Shown here: positions 1 through 8,352 of the stretch, in pieces | Layout: every line of letters starts with the position of its first letter | Numbering within the stretch: the first letter of the stretch is position 1 | Assembly: GCF_028885415.1 (NCBI RefSeq) | Contig: NZ_CP118527.1 | Location: 5,456,001 to 5,520,000, forward strand | From: Streptomyces coeruleorubidus | GTDB taxonomy: Bacteria > Actinomycetota > Actinomycetes > Streptomycetales > Streptomycetaceae | Direction of reading: 5' to 3' | Length of the DNA: 64,000 nucleotides | Translations under genes and position numbers: made by a program | Notes under the pieces: generated by a model | What the model saw: the letters and a program-made list of their open reading frames with translations, nothing else | What the model was told of the DNA's origin: nothing | The model's database searches: none

Positions 1-360
1 GATCTCGTCCTTGGGGTCGGTGGGACCCTCGTCGGTCTGGAAGATCCCGGCGTTGGCGTGGCCGAACAGGCCGAGGACGGCGGCCCCGCTGCCGTCGTTG
101 AAGGTGTTCGTCGCGCTGCGGCCGCCGGTGTAGCCGAGGGCGTCGTAGCCCATCGCGGTCGCGGCGCTGGTGAAGCCGGTGACGCTGTAGCGGCTGTCCA
201 GGCCGTCGTTGTAGCGCTGCCCGACGTTCACGCCGGACGCGGCCTGGGACGGGGACGACAGCAGCGTCGCCGACGCCACACCGGCCAGCGCCAGGGCGAG
301 CCCGCCGCGCAGGGCGCGCGTTACGGCGCCGCTGCCCCCTCCGTTTCTGCTTCGAGCCAC
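1..360 (-). CDS. Secreted protein of unknown function (3' end beyond window)
   Basis: The frame is open from a GTG at 358-360 down to base 1 (120 codons) and runs off the window, so the C-terminus is missing. An AAGGAGAGG ribosome site lies about 10 bases upstream of the GTG. The N-terminus has a charged stretch (VARSRNGGG), a hydrophobic core (GGLALALAGVASATLL) and an AxA-like cleavage region (SPSQAAS), so it is probably Sec-exported. The mature part (VNVGQRYNDGLDSRYS, then GYDALGYTGGRSATNTF and GLFGHANAGIF) matches no family I recognise. Its start lies 40 bp inside the sigma-factor gene upstream, so the two are probably translationally coupled and the exported protein may belong to that sigma factor's signalling unit. 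The call of a real secreted protein is fairly firm; the function is unknown. Confidence 0.7.
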   Translation of the reverse strand, partial: MARSRNGGGSGAVTRALRGGLALALAGVASATLLSSPSQAASGVNVGQRYNDGLDSRYSVTGFTSAATAMGYDALGYTGGRSATNTFNDGSGAAVLGLFGHANAGIFQTDEGPTDPKDEI

Positions 361-1538
361 TGAGTGACCTCTCCTTCGCAACTGCTGCCACTGCTGGTGG
401 CACTGTCAGCTGCTCTACGGGGAGAGGCGGGGCTTGTGTCGCACGGATTCGCGATTTTTTCGCTGCCCTCTTCGACGGCCGGCGGTGGGGTGGTGCCGGT
501 GGCCTCGGCGGCCGCCGCCGAAGCCGCGTCCCCGGCGCCCAGAATGTCCGGCTCCGGCAGGGCGAGCCCCGTGACCTCCGGCAGCCCAGGCGTACCCGGC
601 AACGCCGGACCGGCCACCTCCGGCAGTCCCGGTGCCCCCGGCAGCCCCTGGCCGCCGGGCTCCCCGTGGCCGCCCGGCTCCCCCTGCGTCCCTGGCACCC
701 CCGGGATGCCCGTCCCGTTGTCGCCCGGACCCGGTAGCGCGCCACCGTAGGGCAGCCCCGCACCGGGGTCGCCCGCAGGGGTGGCCGCACCCTTCGGCGC
801 CTCCGCCTCCAGGACCGTTTGTGCGACCGGGCTGCCCGGCACCGGGCGCCCCGGACCGCTCCCCGGCGCGGGGTCGGCCGCACCCGGGGCGAGCAGGGTC
901 AGCCCGGCGAGCGTCAGCGTCACGGCGGCCGTCACCAGCGGCGCCGCTCCGGCCGGTACGCCACCGCCCACCCCGGTCGAGCGGCTGCCCCGCCACGGCC
1001 ACAGCAGGAGGGCCAGGGTCCCGGCCAGCACGCCGCGCAGCGTCTTGCGGGCGCGGGCCAGCAGTGACTGAACCGCCTGGTAGCTGAGCCCCATCCGCTG
1101 TGCGATCTGCCCCAGCTCCAGGCCCTGTGCCTGCAGCCCGAGCGCCTCGGCCTGCCGCCCGGGCAGTTCCTCCCGGCCACGCCGGGTGAGCCAGTGCGCC
1201 TCGGCCCGGTCGCACACCCGGTCCTCGACGGTGACGTACCCGGGCAGCCCCCGCGCCGCCCGCCGGTGTACCTCCGCCTCCCGGACGACCTGACGGTGCC
1301 GGTCGACGCACAGCCGCATCGTCACCGTGGTCAGCCAGCCGCCGAGCCGTTGGTCGTCCAGCTCCGGCCGTTCCATGGCCCGCACCATCGCCTCGTGCAC
1401 GGCGTCCTCGGCGTCCTCCGGGCTGGCCGACCGCCGCCGGGCCACCCGCAGCAGCGCCTCCCGGTGCCCCCAGATCCGCTGCCACCGCTCGGCCCGCTCC
1501 CGTTCCCCCGCCGCCCCCGCCTCGCCGTACGTGCTCAC
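321..1538 (-). CDS. ECF RNA polymerase sigma factor with membrane segments and collagen-like C-terminal tail
   Basis: 405 residues from a GTG at 1536-1538 preceded by GGGAGGGG. Region 2 spans about residues 15-90 (ALLRVARR, EDAEDAVHEAMVRA, GWLTTVTMRLCVDRHR) and region 4 about 110-168 (LPGRQAEALGLQ, LGQIAQRMGLSYQAVQSLLARARKTLR). Two hydrophobic stretches follow at about 167-182 (LAGTLALLLW) and 198-219 (AAPLVTAAVTLTLAGLTLL). From about 255 to 330 the chain is Pro/Gly-rich with collagen-like Gly-X-Y repeats (GIPGVPGTQGEPGGHGEPGG), ending in a Ser/Ala-rich tail. Some actinobacterial ECF groups carry C-terminal membrane extensions thought to hold the sigma factor inactive until a signal arrives; a collagen-like extension is unusual. 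The TAA overlaps the next gene's start by 40 bp. The sigma-factor call is strong; membrane topology and signal are inferred. Confidence 0.85.
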   Translation of the reverse strand: MSTYGEAGAAGERERAERWQRIWGHREALLRVARRRSASPEDAEDAVHEAMVRAMERPELDDQRLGGWLTTVTMRLCVDRHRQVVREAEVHRRAARGLPGYVTVEDRVCDRAEAHWLTRRGREELPGRQAEALGLQAQGLELGQIAQRMGLSYQAVQSLLARARKTLRGVLAGTLALLLWPWRGSRSTGVGGGVPAGAAPLVTAAVTLTLAGLTLLAPGAADPAPGSGPGRPVPGSPVAQTVLEAEAPKGAATPAGDPGAGLPYGGALPGPGDNGTGIPGVPGTQGEPGGHGEPGGQGLPGAPGLPEVAGPALPGTPGLPEVTGLALPEPDILGAGDAASAAAAEATGTTPPPAVEEGSEKIANPCDTSPASPRRAADSATSSGSSCEGEVTQWLEAETEGAAAP

Positions 1539-2050
1539 CGGCCCCCCTCCCTTCCGCCGCGCGTCGGCAGCGACCGTCCGTACTTCCGCACGGAACCTAA
1601 CCAACCCGAAGTCGATCAGAAGGGGTGGGGCCCGGTGGGCGTCCTCCGGATGGCGGGCGGGGCAGCGCTTGCCTCCAGTCCGCCGCCGACCGGCTCGTGC
1701 ACCGACATTCAACGCATCGGCCGCATTGAACGGGAGGTCGTCGCCGCGGCATCCGGCTGACGCCGCCGTACCCGCCCTACCACCGGTGGCACGGCCAACT
1801 CGCGGCCGGCCGGTTCTCACCCGAGCCGGAGAACCGGCCGCTGTTCCTTCTCAGGGGCCCGCTGTGGGCCGCCCTGCGCCGGGAGGCCGGTCGGACGGCC
1901 GGGGCTCTCCGGTGTTCCGGCTGTCGCGATCACCGGCCCCGCCGCCGACATGAGGGTCACTTGGGCTTTGGTCGTCGCGGGATTGCATCTTGAGATCTCG
2001 GCTTGCTGTCCAGAGTATGCGTCGAATCCGATTCTTTATGTTTCGACTCA
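1539..2050. other. Intergenic region between divergent genes
   Basis: About 510 bp with no convincing gene. Open frames here are GC-rich shadows without ribosome sites. The only structure seen is an 11-bp dyad (GAATC, C, GATTC) at 2024-2034, just upstream of the promoter-like motif that begins at 2051. The proximal 60-80 bp on the left should contain the sigma-factor promoter, but no sequence stands out. Confidence 0.4.
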
Positions 2051-2080
2051 TTGACGTCCGTGTTGAATGTGACACACACT
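2051..2080 (+). promoter_or_regulatory. Promoter/operator motif shared with the sdg operon (copy 1)
   Basis: TTGACG at 2051-2056 and CACACT at 2075-2080 are separated by 18 bp. The 30-bp block matches the block at 6741-6770 upstream of the sdg-like operon at 24 of 30 positions, including TTGACG, CCGTGT and GTGACACACA. The core holds a GTGT/ACAC dyad (GTGT at 2060-2063, ACAC at 2072-2075). It lies 46 bp before the transporter start. Joint control of transporter, esterase and operon by the PaaX-type regulator at 5830-6645 is inferred. Confidence 0.6.
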
Positions 2081-2125
2081 GCTCGGCGTCTCAGCCGATT
2101 CATGGCGGACGCAAAGGAGCCAGCG

Positions 2126-3442
2126 ATGAGACCCCAACCCACCCGCAACCCCCGGCGCCCGGAGCTTTTGGTGACCGGCCTGTGCTTCGCGGTGATCGTG
2201 TTCGACGGATACGACCTGATCGTCTACGGCGCCAGCGTGCCGGCGCTGCTGCAGTACGAGCCCTGGGGGCTGACCCCGGCGATGGCCGGTGTCATCGGAA
2301 GCTACGCCCTCGTGGGCATGCTGGTCGGCGCGCTGCTCGCCGGCGCGCTGACCGATGTGGTCGGCCGCCGCCGGGTCATGCTGACCGGCGTCGGCTGGTT
2401 CTCGGCCGCGATGATGGGGTGTGCGCTCGCGCCCGACGCGACCTGGTTCGGCATTTTTCGGCTGCTCGCCGGGCTCGGGCTCGGCGGCGTGATGCCGACC
2501 GCCGTGGCGCTCACGGCCGAGTACTCCGACCCGAGCCGCCGCAGCTTCAACAACGCGCTGATGTTCTCCGGCTACTCCGTGGGCGGCATCCTCGCCGCGG
2601 TGCTGGCCATGGCGCTGCTGCCGGTGTAGGGCTTCCGGTTCCTGTTCGGTCTCGGTGCCGTTCCGCTGCTGATCCTGCCGCTGCTGGTGCGCCACGTGCC
2701 GGAATCGCTGGTGTTCCTGGTCGCGAAGGGGCGTCTTGAGGAGGCCGAGCGGACCGCGGCGCGCCTCGGCGTGCCCGTGCCGGAGGCCCCTCCCGCCACG
2801 GCCGGGCCGCGGCCCAAGCGGGGCCCGGCCGCCCTGTTCACCCGGCGCTACGCGCTGCCCGCCGTGCTGTTCGCGGTGGTGAGCTTCTTCGGCCTGCTGC
2901 TGGTGTACGGCCTGAACACCTGGCTCCCGCAGATCATGCGGTCCGCGGGCTACCCCCTGTCCAGCTCCCTGCTGTTCCTGCTGGTGATGAATCTCGGCGC
3001 GGTCATCGGCTCGGTGCTGTTCTCGCCGCTGGGTGACCGGTTCGGCATGAAGCCGATCACCCTGCTGTCCTTCCTGGCGGCCGCCGCCTCGATGTCCCTG
3101 CTCAGCATCGCCACCGCGGCGCCGCTGATGTATCTCCTCGTCGCCATCGCGGGTTTCGGCACCATCGGCGCCCAGATCCTGGTCCTCGGCTACGTCGCTC
3201 AGCACTTCCCGGTGGAGGTCCGGGCCACGGCGCTCGGCTGGACCCTCGGCATCGGGCGCTTCGGTGCCATCACGGGACCGCTGTTCGGCGGTCTGCTGCT
3301 GGACTCCAAGGTCAGCATCGAGTGGAACTTCTACGCCTTCGCCATCCCCGCCGCGCTCGCCACGGCCGTCGTGCTCCTGCTGCCGGGCAAGGCCACGCAG
3401 GCCTCCGAGCAGGCGGCCCAGGTGGAGGTCCGTACCGCATGA
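2126..3442 (+). pseudogene. Aromatic acid:H+ symporter (AAHS-type MFS transporter) interrupted by an in-frame TAG
   Basis: The start ATG at 2126 follows AAAGGAGCC. The frame reads as a 12-helix MFS transporter of about 438 codons resembling PcaK/BenK: a first-helix motif FDGYDLIVYGASVP, the loop motif GALTDVVGRRRV, and in the second half GDRFGMKPI. Codon 168 (2627-2629) is TAG, after which the same frame continues as GFRFLFGLGAVPLL. Relatives have a Trp at the equivalent place (G-W-R-W-like context), so a TGG to TAG change is the simplest explanation. No other break is seen. Its stop overlaps the secreted esterase start (ATGA), so the two form a unit. Either the gene is recently inactivated, the stop is suppressed, or this is a sequencing error. 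The likely original substrate is a benzoate/salicylate-type acid. Confidence 0.75.
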
Positions 3443-5775
3443 GCACGTTGTCGAGGTCGCTGACCGTCGCCGCCGTGGCCCTCGCCACGGTGATGGCCGG
3501 AGCACCGGCCGCCACGGCCGCGGAGGACACGTCGCAGGCGCGGGCCTGGCCCGGCCCGCAGATCCTCGACGAGCCCGAGGCAAAGGCGCCCCAGCTGGAG
3601 AACACCGGGATCTGGAAGGCCGATCCGACCCGCGTCTGCATGTCCAGCGCGTACCGCGAGGGCGAGTTCCTCTACCAGGGCTGCCTCTGGGACGACCACG
3701 GCGCCGGTCCCGACTACGAATGGCCGGTCAACACCCTGCTGAGGACCTACACCTACCCGACCGACCCTGCCTACCGTTCCAACGCCGCCGACCTGGTCGA
3801 GCTGCGGGCCAAGTCCCTCCAGGACGCCACGGCCTTCCGCATCACGTACAACACGATGACCGACCCGGGCCTGGTGGCCACCACCATCGCCCTCGGCGAC
3901 TCGGACCAGCCGCTGCCCGCCCCGCACGGCGCGAACACCGTGATGCCGGCCCAGGTCTTCGTGACCGTGCACGGCACGACAGCCGACGTCGTGGGCGCCG
4001 CCGACGGGCGGGAGCTGGGCAGTGCCCCGGTGACCGTCGACAAGGAGCGGCGCCAGGTCGAGGTGCGGGTGCCGCACTCGGCGTACGACCCCACGGGCCA
4101 CCGTGACGTGCGTATCGCCGCGGCAACCGGCCTGTGGGACAAGGAGAACGGCAAGTACCTCGTCCCGCAGGCGACCGCCGACGGGGACCGTCCGGGCGGC
4201 GCCCCGTCCGGCCTGACCAACCCCTCGGCCTTCTTCGACGTCGCCTTCCGCTACGACGAGCCGATGGACAGCGCCTGGCGGGACCGTCAGCAGAAGGCCG
4301 CGCTGCTGCAGAAGGACATCAGCCGCTTCCACGCGGACATCGACTTCACCAAGCTCGCCGCGGGCACCGACGACGACATGACCGACCAGCGGGGCGGAGT
4401 GCCGACCCACGGCTACATCCAGCGCATCTTCCCCAGCCACTTCGAGCTGGCACAGAGCCGCCGCCAGCCGGGCGACCCGGGCGCCCCGCCCGCCGGCACC
4501 TTCACCCAGCAGGGCGGACTGAACCTCACCGACGACTCCGAGCTCAGCGGCCAGTTCGGCTGGGCCTGCCGCGAGGACTGCGTCCCCGACCTGGCGGGCC
4601 GCCTCCAGCGGTACCTGATCTACGTACCGGACATCGCGGCCCCGGCGCGGGGCTATGCCTCCCTCACCTGGACGCCCGGCTACGCGCTCACCCCGAACGA
4701 CCAGGTGAACGGCGAGAAGGACCTGTTCCACATGGTCGGCGACCGTCCCGACGCACCGACGGCGGTGATCGCCGTCGACGGACGCGGCAACGACAACTGG
4801 TTCTACGGGCAGAGCGGGGCGAGCGTCTTCGAGGCGATCGCCGACGCGGGACGCCACTACAAGCTCGACCCGACGCGGCGCGTCATGAGCGGCTTCTCCA
4901 GCGGCGGCTACGGCGCCAACAAGCTGGCGCTGCAGTTCCCGGAGGTCTTCAGCAAGGCGTTCGTCTGCGACGGCCTCGACCGGGCGCCCTCCTTCCCGGG
5001 CCTCAACGGCGTCGGCGACACGCTCCCGGTGGACACCATCACCCAGCACGAGCCGGGCTCCAAGCTCACCCCGCTGCTGCCCTCCCGGCGCAACCAGCCG
5101 GTGATGGAGTGGGCGGGCGCCAACGACGACTTCATCCCGTACCTCATCACCCGCGAGAGGGCCGACGCCTACGCCAGGAGCGACTTCTACGACTACGAGT
5201 TCATCAGCTGGGCCGGTGTGGCGGGCGAGCACATGGAGATGTGCAACAGCGGGCTGTGGGACGTCCTGACGGACTGGCTCGGCGACGGCTCCGGTGTCTC
5301 GGCTCCGGCGCATGTGACGTACGTGCGCAATCCACTGATGGACGACGCACGGTTCGGCCTGGTCGGCGACCGCGCCTACTGGCTGTCCGGCATCGCCACC
5401 CGCGGCACGGACGGCTCGCTCGGCACGATCGACGTCCTCTCCAAGGGCTTCGGGGTGAGCGACACGACCGCGCAGGCCAAGCAGACGACCGTCGGCGCGA
5501 CGGAGGGCACCACCTCGCCGGTCAACCCCTACCTGCGGGAGTACCGGCACCTGCCCACCCCGCCGGCCGCCTCGAAGGCGAACGAGCTGGTGATCGACGC
5601 CAGGAACATCGGCGCCGTCACCATCGACCCGCAGCGGGCCGAGGTCGACTGCGGGGCGAAGCTGCGCGTGGTGAGCGACGGGCCGGTCAAGGTCACGCTC
5701 GCGGGCTGCGGCTCGCGGACGTTCGGCGGGGGGACGACCGCCGTCGGCTCCCTGCTGGGGTCCCTGATTCCGTAA
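3439..5775 (+). CDS. Secreted alpha/beta-hydrolase (esterase-like)
   Basis: 778 residues. The ATG overlaps the transporter stop by four bases. A signal peptide is clear: charged start, core LTVAAVALATVMAG and AxA cleavage near residue 28 (ATAAEDT). A long N-terminal domain without recognised motifs is followed by an alpha/beta-hydrolase domain: AVIAVDGRGNDNWFYG near 440, the nucleophile elbow G-F-S-S-G-G with Ser487, and a candidate catalytic His in AGEHMEM. A C-terminal beta-rich tail of about 60 residues has two Cys (EVDCGAKL, LAGCGSRTF) that could form a disulfide. Coupling to an aromatic-acid transporter and sharing a promoter motif with salicylate catabolism suggest it releases an aromatic acid from an ester or glycoside outside the cell. 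The hydrolase fold is well supported; the substrate is inferred. Confidence 0.75.
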   Translation: MSTLSRSLTVAAVALATVMAGAPAATAAEDTSQARAWPGPQILDEPEAKAPQLENTGIWKADPTRVCMSSAYREGEFLYQGCLWDDHGAGPDYEWPVNTLLRTYTYPTDPAYRSNAADLVELRAKSLQDATAFRITYNTMTDPGLVATTIALGDSDQPLPAPHGANTVMPAQVFVTVHGTTADVVGAADGRELGSAPVTVDKERRQVEVRVPHSAYDPTGHRDVRIAAATGLWDKENGKYLVPQATADGDRPGGAPSGLTNPSAFFDVAFRYDEPMDSAWRDRQQKAALLQKDISRFHADIDFTKLAAGTDDDMTDQRGGVPTHGYIQRIFPSHFELAQSRRQPGDPGAPPAGTFTQQGGLNLTDDSELSGQFGWACREDCVPDLAGRLQRYLIYVPDIAAPARGYASLTWTPGYALTPNDQVNGEKDLFHMVGDRPDAPTAVIAVDGRGNDNWFYGQSGASVFEAIADAGRHYKLDPTRRVMSGFSSGGYGANKLALQFPEVFSKAFVCDGLDRAPSFPGLNGVGDTLPVDTITQHEPGSKLTPLLPSRRNQPVMEWAGANDDFIPYLITRERADAYARSDFYDYEFISWAGVAGEHMEMCNSGLWDVLTDWLGDGSGVSAPAHVTYVRNPLMDDARFGLVGDRAYWLSGIATRGTDGSLGTIDVLSKGFGVSDTTAQAKQTTVGATEGTTSPVNPYLREYRHLPTPPAASKANELVIDARNIGAVTIDPQRAEVDCGAKLRVVSDGPVKVTLAGCGSRTFGGGTTAVGSLLGSLIP

Positions 5776-5799
5776 AGCCGTAAGGTCGTAAGACCAGAA

Positions 5800-5828
5800 G
5801 CCGGGCCCGTACGACGTACGGGCCCGGC
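5800..5828. terminator. Bidirectional terminator hairpin
   Basis: Perfect 13-bp stem (GCCGGGCCCGTAC with its complement) around a 3-base loop, between the convergent esterase and regulator genes. It lies 24 bp past one stop and 1 bp from the other, so it probably serves both strands. Confidence 0.85.
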
Positions 5829-5829
5829 A

Positions 5830-6645
5830 CTATTTCTGTGGCACCGGGCGGGACCCGGCCACCTCGTCGTAGAAGGACTCGGCCGCCGGACCCAGCAGTT
5901 CGTGGGCCTCCAGGAACATCTCGTGCGCCTCGTGGCCCACCCAGCCCGCCGGGAGGAGTTCGGTCGGCAGGTCGGGGTCGCGGAAGGGGAACTTGCGGTA
6001 GTCGTACGTCAGTTGCATGCGCTCGACCATCGCCTCCTCGGGGCTGAGATGCCCGGCCCGGTAGGACGCCATCCGGCCGCGGTAGGTGCGCAGCAGCTCC
6101 CGGTAGTCCTCGTTGAGGGTGGCCAGGTCCCAGCAGCGGGCGGCCATCTCGCGGTCGACGGGGAGGCCCGACGACTGGCAGCGCAGGGTGTCCAGGCGTA
6201 CGGCGGGCTCGTCGGCGAACTTCTCCCTCACCTGCCGTATGCGGTCGTGCGGGGAAACGTACGTGGAGGGGGCCAGGGGGCCGAAGCCCAGCCAGGCCAG
6301 CTCCTTGCGGATGCGGTCGCGTACGCCCCGCTCGGTCTCGGGGACCGAGTAGATGACCATGTACCAGTGGCGGTCCCAGTCGGACGGGGCCGGGTCGAAG
6401 ATGCGTGAGCGGCCCTCGTCGAGCAGCTGGAGACTGCGCGTGTTGAGCGTGTAGAGCGTCTCTCTGCCCTCGCGCCGGACGTCGAACCAGCCCTCCTTGC
6501 GCAGGCGTGCGAGCACCACGCGCACCGTGCTGTCGCCGACGCCGAAGCAGCCCATCAGCGTGCTGAGGGTGCGCAGCCGGGCGGCGCCTCCGCGGTAGCG
6601 GACGTAGTCGCCGAACAGGTCGAAGACGATCGATCGAGGTTTCAC
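5830..6645 (-). CDS. sdgR: PaaX-family transcriptional regulator, likely controller of the sdg-like locus
   Basis: 271 residues from a GTG at 6643-6645. The N-terminal winged helix has the PaaX pattern: SIVFDLFGDYVRY, then TLMGCFGVGDSTVRVVLARLRKEGW and an RREGRETLYTLN wing. The central PaaX domain (WYMVIYSVPETERGVRDRIR) and C-terminal region (LTYDYRKFPFRDPDLPTELLP) follow; length and order fit the family. PaaX repressors are typically released by an aryl-CoA, which suits a pathway running through salicylyl-CoA. It is transcribed divergently from the catabolic operon, with a perfect 7+7 palindrome at 6722-6740 between them. The cluster of Streptomyces sp. WA46 includes a gene called sdgR; I borrow the symbol by position and cannot confirm orthology. 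Confidence 0.85.
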   Translation of the reverse strand: MKPRSIVFDLFGDYVRYRGGAARLRTLSTLMGCFGVGDSTVRVVLARLRKEGWFDVRREGRETLYTLNTRSLQLLDEGRSRIFDPAPSDWDRHWYMVIYSVPETERGVRDRIRKELAWLGFGPLAPSTYVSPHDRIRQVREKFADEPAVRLDTLRCQSSGLPVDREMAARCWDLATLNEDYRELLRTYRGRMASYRAGHLSPEEAMVERMQLTYDYRKFPFRDPDLPTELLPAGWVGHEAHEMFLEAHELLGPAAESFYDEVAGSRPVPQK

Positions 6646-6721
6646 GGAAACCGACTATGTCATACGGACGGCCGTTGCGGAGGTGCATCGCATCAGCCGT
6701 AACGTCAGGCGGCTCGGCCCT

Positions 6722-6740
6722 TCATTTGCGTAACAAATGA
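6722..6740. promoter_or_regulatory. Operator-like perfect palindrome
   Basis: TCATTTG and CAAATGA form perfect 7-bp arms around CGTAA, directly abutting the -35-like TTGACG at 6741 and lying between the divergent regulator and operon. This is a good candidate binding site for the PaaX-type regulator. It is not present at the 2051 promoter copy, so the shared element there may be the GTGT/ACAC dyad instead. Confidence 0.6.
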
Positions 6741-6770
6741 TTGACGCCCGTGTAGTGAGTGACACACAAT
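6741..6770 (+). promoter_or_regulatory. Promoter/operator motif shared with the transporter/esterase unit (copy 2)
   Basis: TTGACG at 6741-6746 and CACAAT at 6765-6770 with an 18-bp spacer; 24 of 30 bases match the block at 2051-2080. Expected transcription start is near 6777, giving a leader of about 45 nt before the ATG at 6821. Confidence 0.6.
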
Positions 6771-6820
6771 GTCGATGTGCGGGGCGGCTCGCTCCGATAC
6801 TGGACATGGAGGCACAAGCC

Positions 6821-8350
6821 ATGGTTTCTCGGATCGCGTGCGTGGGAGGGGGCCCCGGCGGGCTGTTCTTCGCAACGCTCCTCAAGCAGGCCGATCCGTC
6901 GGTCGAGGTGACGGTCTTCGAGCGGAACCGCCAGGACGACACCTTCGGTTTTGGCGTGGTCTTCTCCGATGCGACCCTGGCCGGCATCCACGCCGCCGAC
7001 CCCGTCCTGCGCACCGCTCTCGCGGAGCACGGGCGTCACTGGGACGACATCGAGGTACGGCTCAAGGGGCAGCGGATCCGCTGTGGCGGCAACGGCATGG
7101 CGGCGATCACCCGCAAGACCCTGCTCCAGTTGCTGCACCGGCGGGCGGCGGAGGTCGGTGTCGATCTGAAGTTCAGCCACGAGGTCCCCGCCGATCCGGC
7201 CCAGCTGGCCGACTACGACCTGATCGTGGCCGCCGACGGGGCGAACTCGCGCTTCCGTGACCGCCTCGCCGACGTGCTGGTGCCGGAGGTGGAGGTCGCG
7301 ACCGCAAAGTTCATCTGGTTCGGCACGACGTATCCCTTCGACGGCCTGACCTTCGTGCACGAGCACGGGCCGCACGGCACGTTCGCCGTGCACGGCTACC
7401 CGATCAGCGACGGCGTCAGCACCTTCATCGTGGAGACGGACGAGGAGTCCTGGCGCAGGGCGGGGCTCGACGAATTCGACACCTCGCAGCCGCCCGGCCC
7501 GAGCGACGAGAAGACCAAGGCGTACCTGGAGAAGCTCTTCGCCGAGCAGATCGACGGCCACGAACTGCTGGTCAACAACTCGCGCTGGGGCAACTTCCGC
7601 ACCCGCCGCACCCGCCGCTGGCACAGCGGCAACGTCGTCCTGCTCGGCGATGCCGCCCACACCGCCCACTTCTCCGTCGGCTCCGGCACCAAGATGGCCA
7701 TGGAGGACGCCATCGCCCTCGCCGGCAGCCTGCTCGCCCACCGCGACGACCTGCCGGCCGCCCTGGAGGCGTACGAGGCGGCGGCGCGGCCCTCGGTGGA
7801 GAAGATCCAGGCCTCCGCCCGGCCGAGCCTGTCCTGGTGGGAGCACTTCGGGCGCTACCACGACGCGTTCGAACCGACCCGGTTCGCCTTCCACTTCCTC
7901 TCCCGCAGCATCGGCAAGGAACGGATCGCGCGCCGCGACCCGGAGTTCGTCGAGCAGGTCGTGGGGGACTGGCGGGCGGCGCACGAGGGGCGGGACCCCC
8001 TGGAGACGCCGTTGCGGGTGGGCGGGCAGGAGTTCGCGGGGCGGTGGGTGACCGGCGCCGACCTCGCGGGGCTTGCGTGCCTGTCGCTGACCGCGCCGCA
8101 GGGCGAGGCGCAACTGCCCGCCGTGTACGAGGAGTTGGCCAGTGCCGTGAGCGGTACGACCCCGCCGCAACTGGTCGCCGTCCACGCCGGGACCGCCCTC
8201 ACCCGGCAGCTGCTCGCGGAGCAGGCCCGGCTGGTGCACGGGGTGCCCGCGCTGATCGTGGAGGACGGGATGGACGACGACCGCGCCGAGACGCTGCTGC
8301 TGTCCGGGCGCGCCGATCTGGTCGGTTCCACGGAAGAGGGGCGGGCGTAG
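6821..8350 (+). CDS. sdgC: FAD-dependent monooxygenase, salicylyl-CoA 5-hydroxylase type
   Basis: 509 residues. The ATG at 6821 has GGAGG 8 bp upstream; an earlier in-frame ATG at 6737 lies inside the promoter and is rejected. An N-terminal dinucleotide-binding motif GGGPGG is at residues 9-14, and the second FAD motif (LLGDAAHTAHF) has its Gly-Asp at 276-277. The sequence (VTVFERN, FGFGVVFSD, KFIWFGT) resembles flavoprotein hydroxylases acting on aryl-CoA thioesters, such as salicylyl-CoA 5-hydroxylase and 2-aminobenzoyl-CoA monooxygenase. The extra C-terminal domain after about 390 is common in that group. With the ligase and gentisate dioxygenase downstream, 5-hydroxylation of salicylyl-CoA to gentisyl-CoA is the best fit. 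First gene of the operon; the next gene starts 2 bp after its stop. The alternative is anthranilyl-CoA as substrate. Confidence 0.8.
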   Translation: MVSRIACVGGGPGGLFFATLLKQADPSVEVTVFERNRQDDTFGFGVVFSDATLAGIHAADPVLRTALAEHGRHWDDIEVRLKGQRIRCGGNGMAAITRKTLLQLLHRRAAEVGVDLKFSHEVPADPAQLADYDLIVAADGANSRFRDRLADVLVPEVEVATAKFIWFGTTYPFDGLTFVHEHGPHGTFAVHGYPISDGVSTFIVETDEESWRRAGLDEFDTSQPPGPSDEKTKAYLEKLFAEQIDGHELLVNNSRWGNFRTRRTRRWHSGNVVLLGDAAHTAHFSVGSGTKMAMEDAIALAGSLLAHRDDLPAALEAYEAAARPSVEKIQASARPSLSWWEHFGRYHDAFEPTRFAFHFLSRSIGKERIARRDPEFVEQVVGDWRAAHEGRDPLETPLRVGGQEFAGRWVTGADLAGLACLSLTAPQGEAQLPAVYEELASAVSGTTPPQLVAVHAGTALTRQLLAEQARLVHGVPALIVEDGMDDDRAETLLLSGRADLVGSTEEGRA

Positions 8351-8352
8351 CC

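Noticed and set aside
2048..3583. Long minus-strand frame opposite the transporter
   Set aside because: It is Arg/Gln-rich with no motifs, while the plus strand shows a clear MFS protein.
6737..6820. Upstream ATG start for the FAD hydroxylase
   Set aside because: The earlier ATG lies inside the promoter motif, and the GGAGG at 6808-6812 fits ATG 6821.
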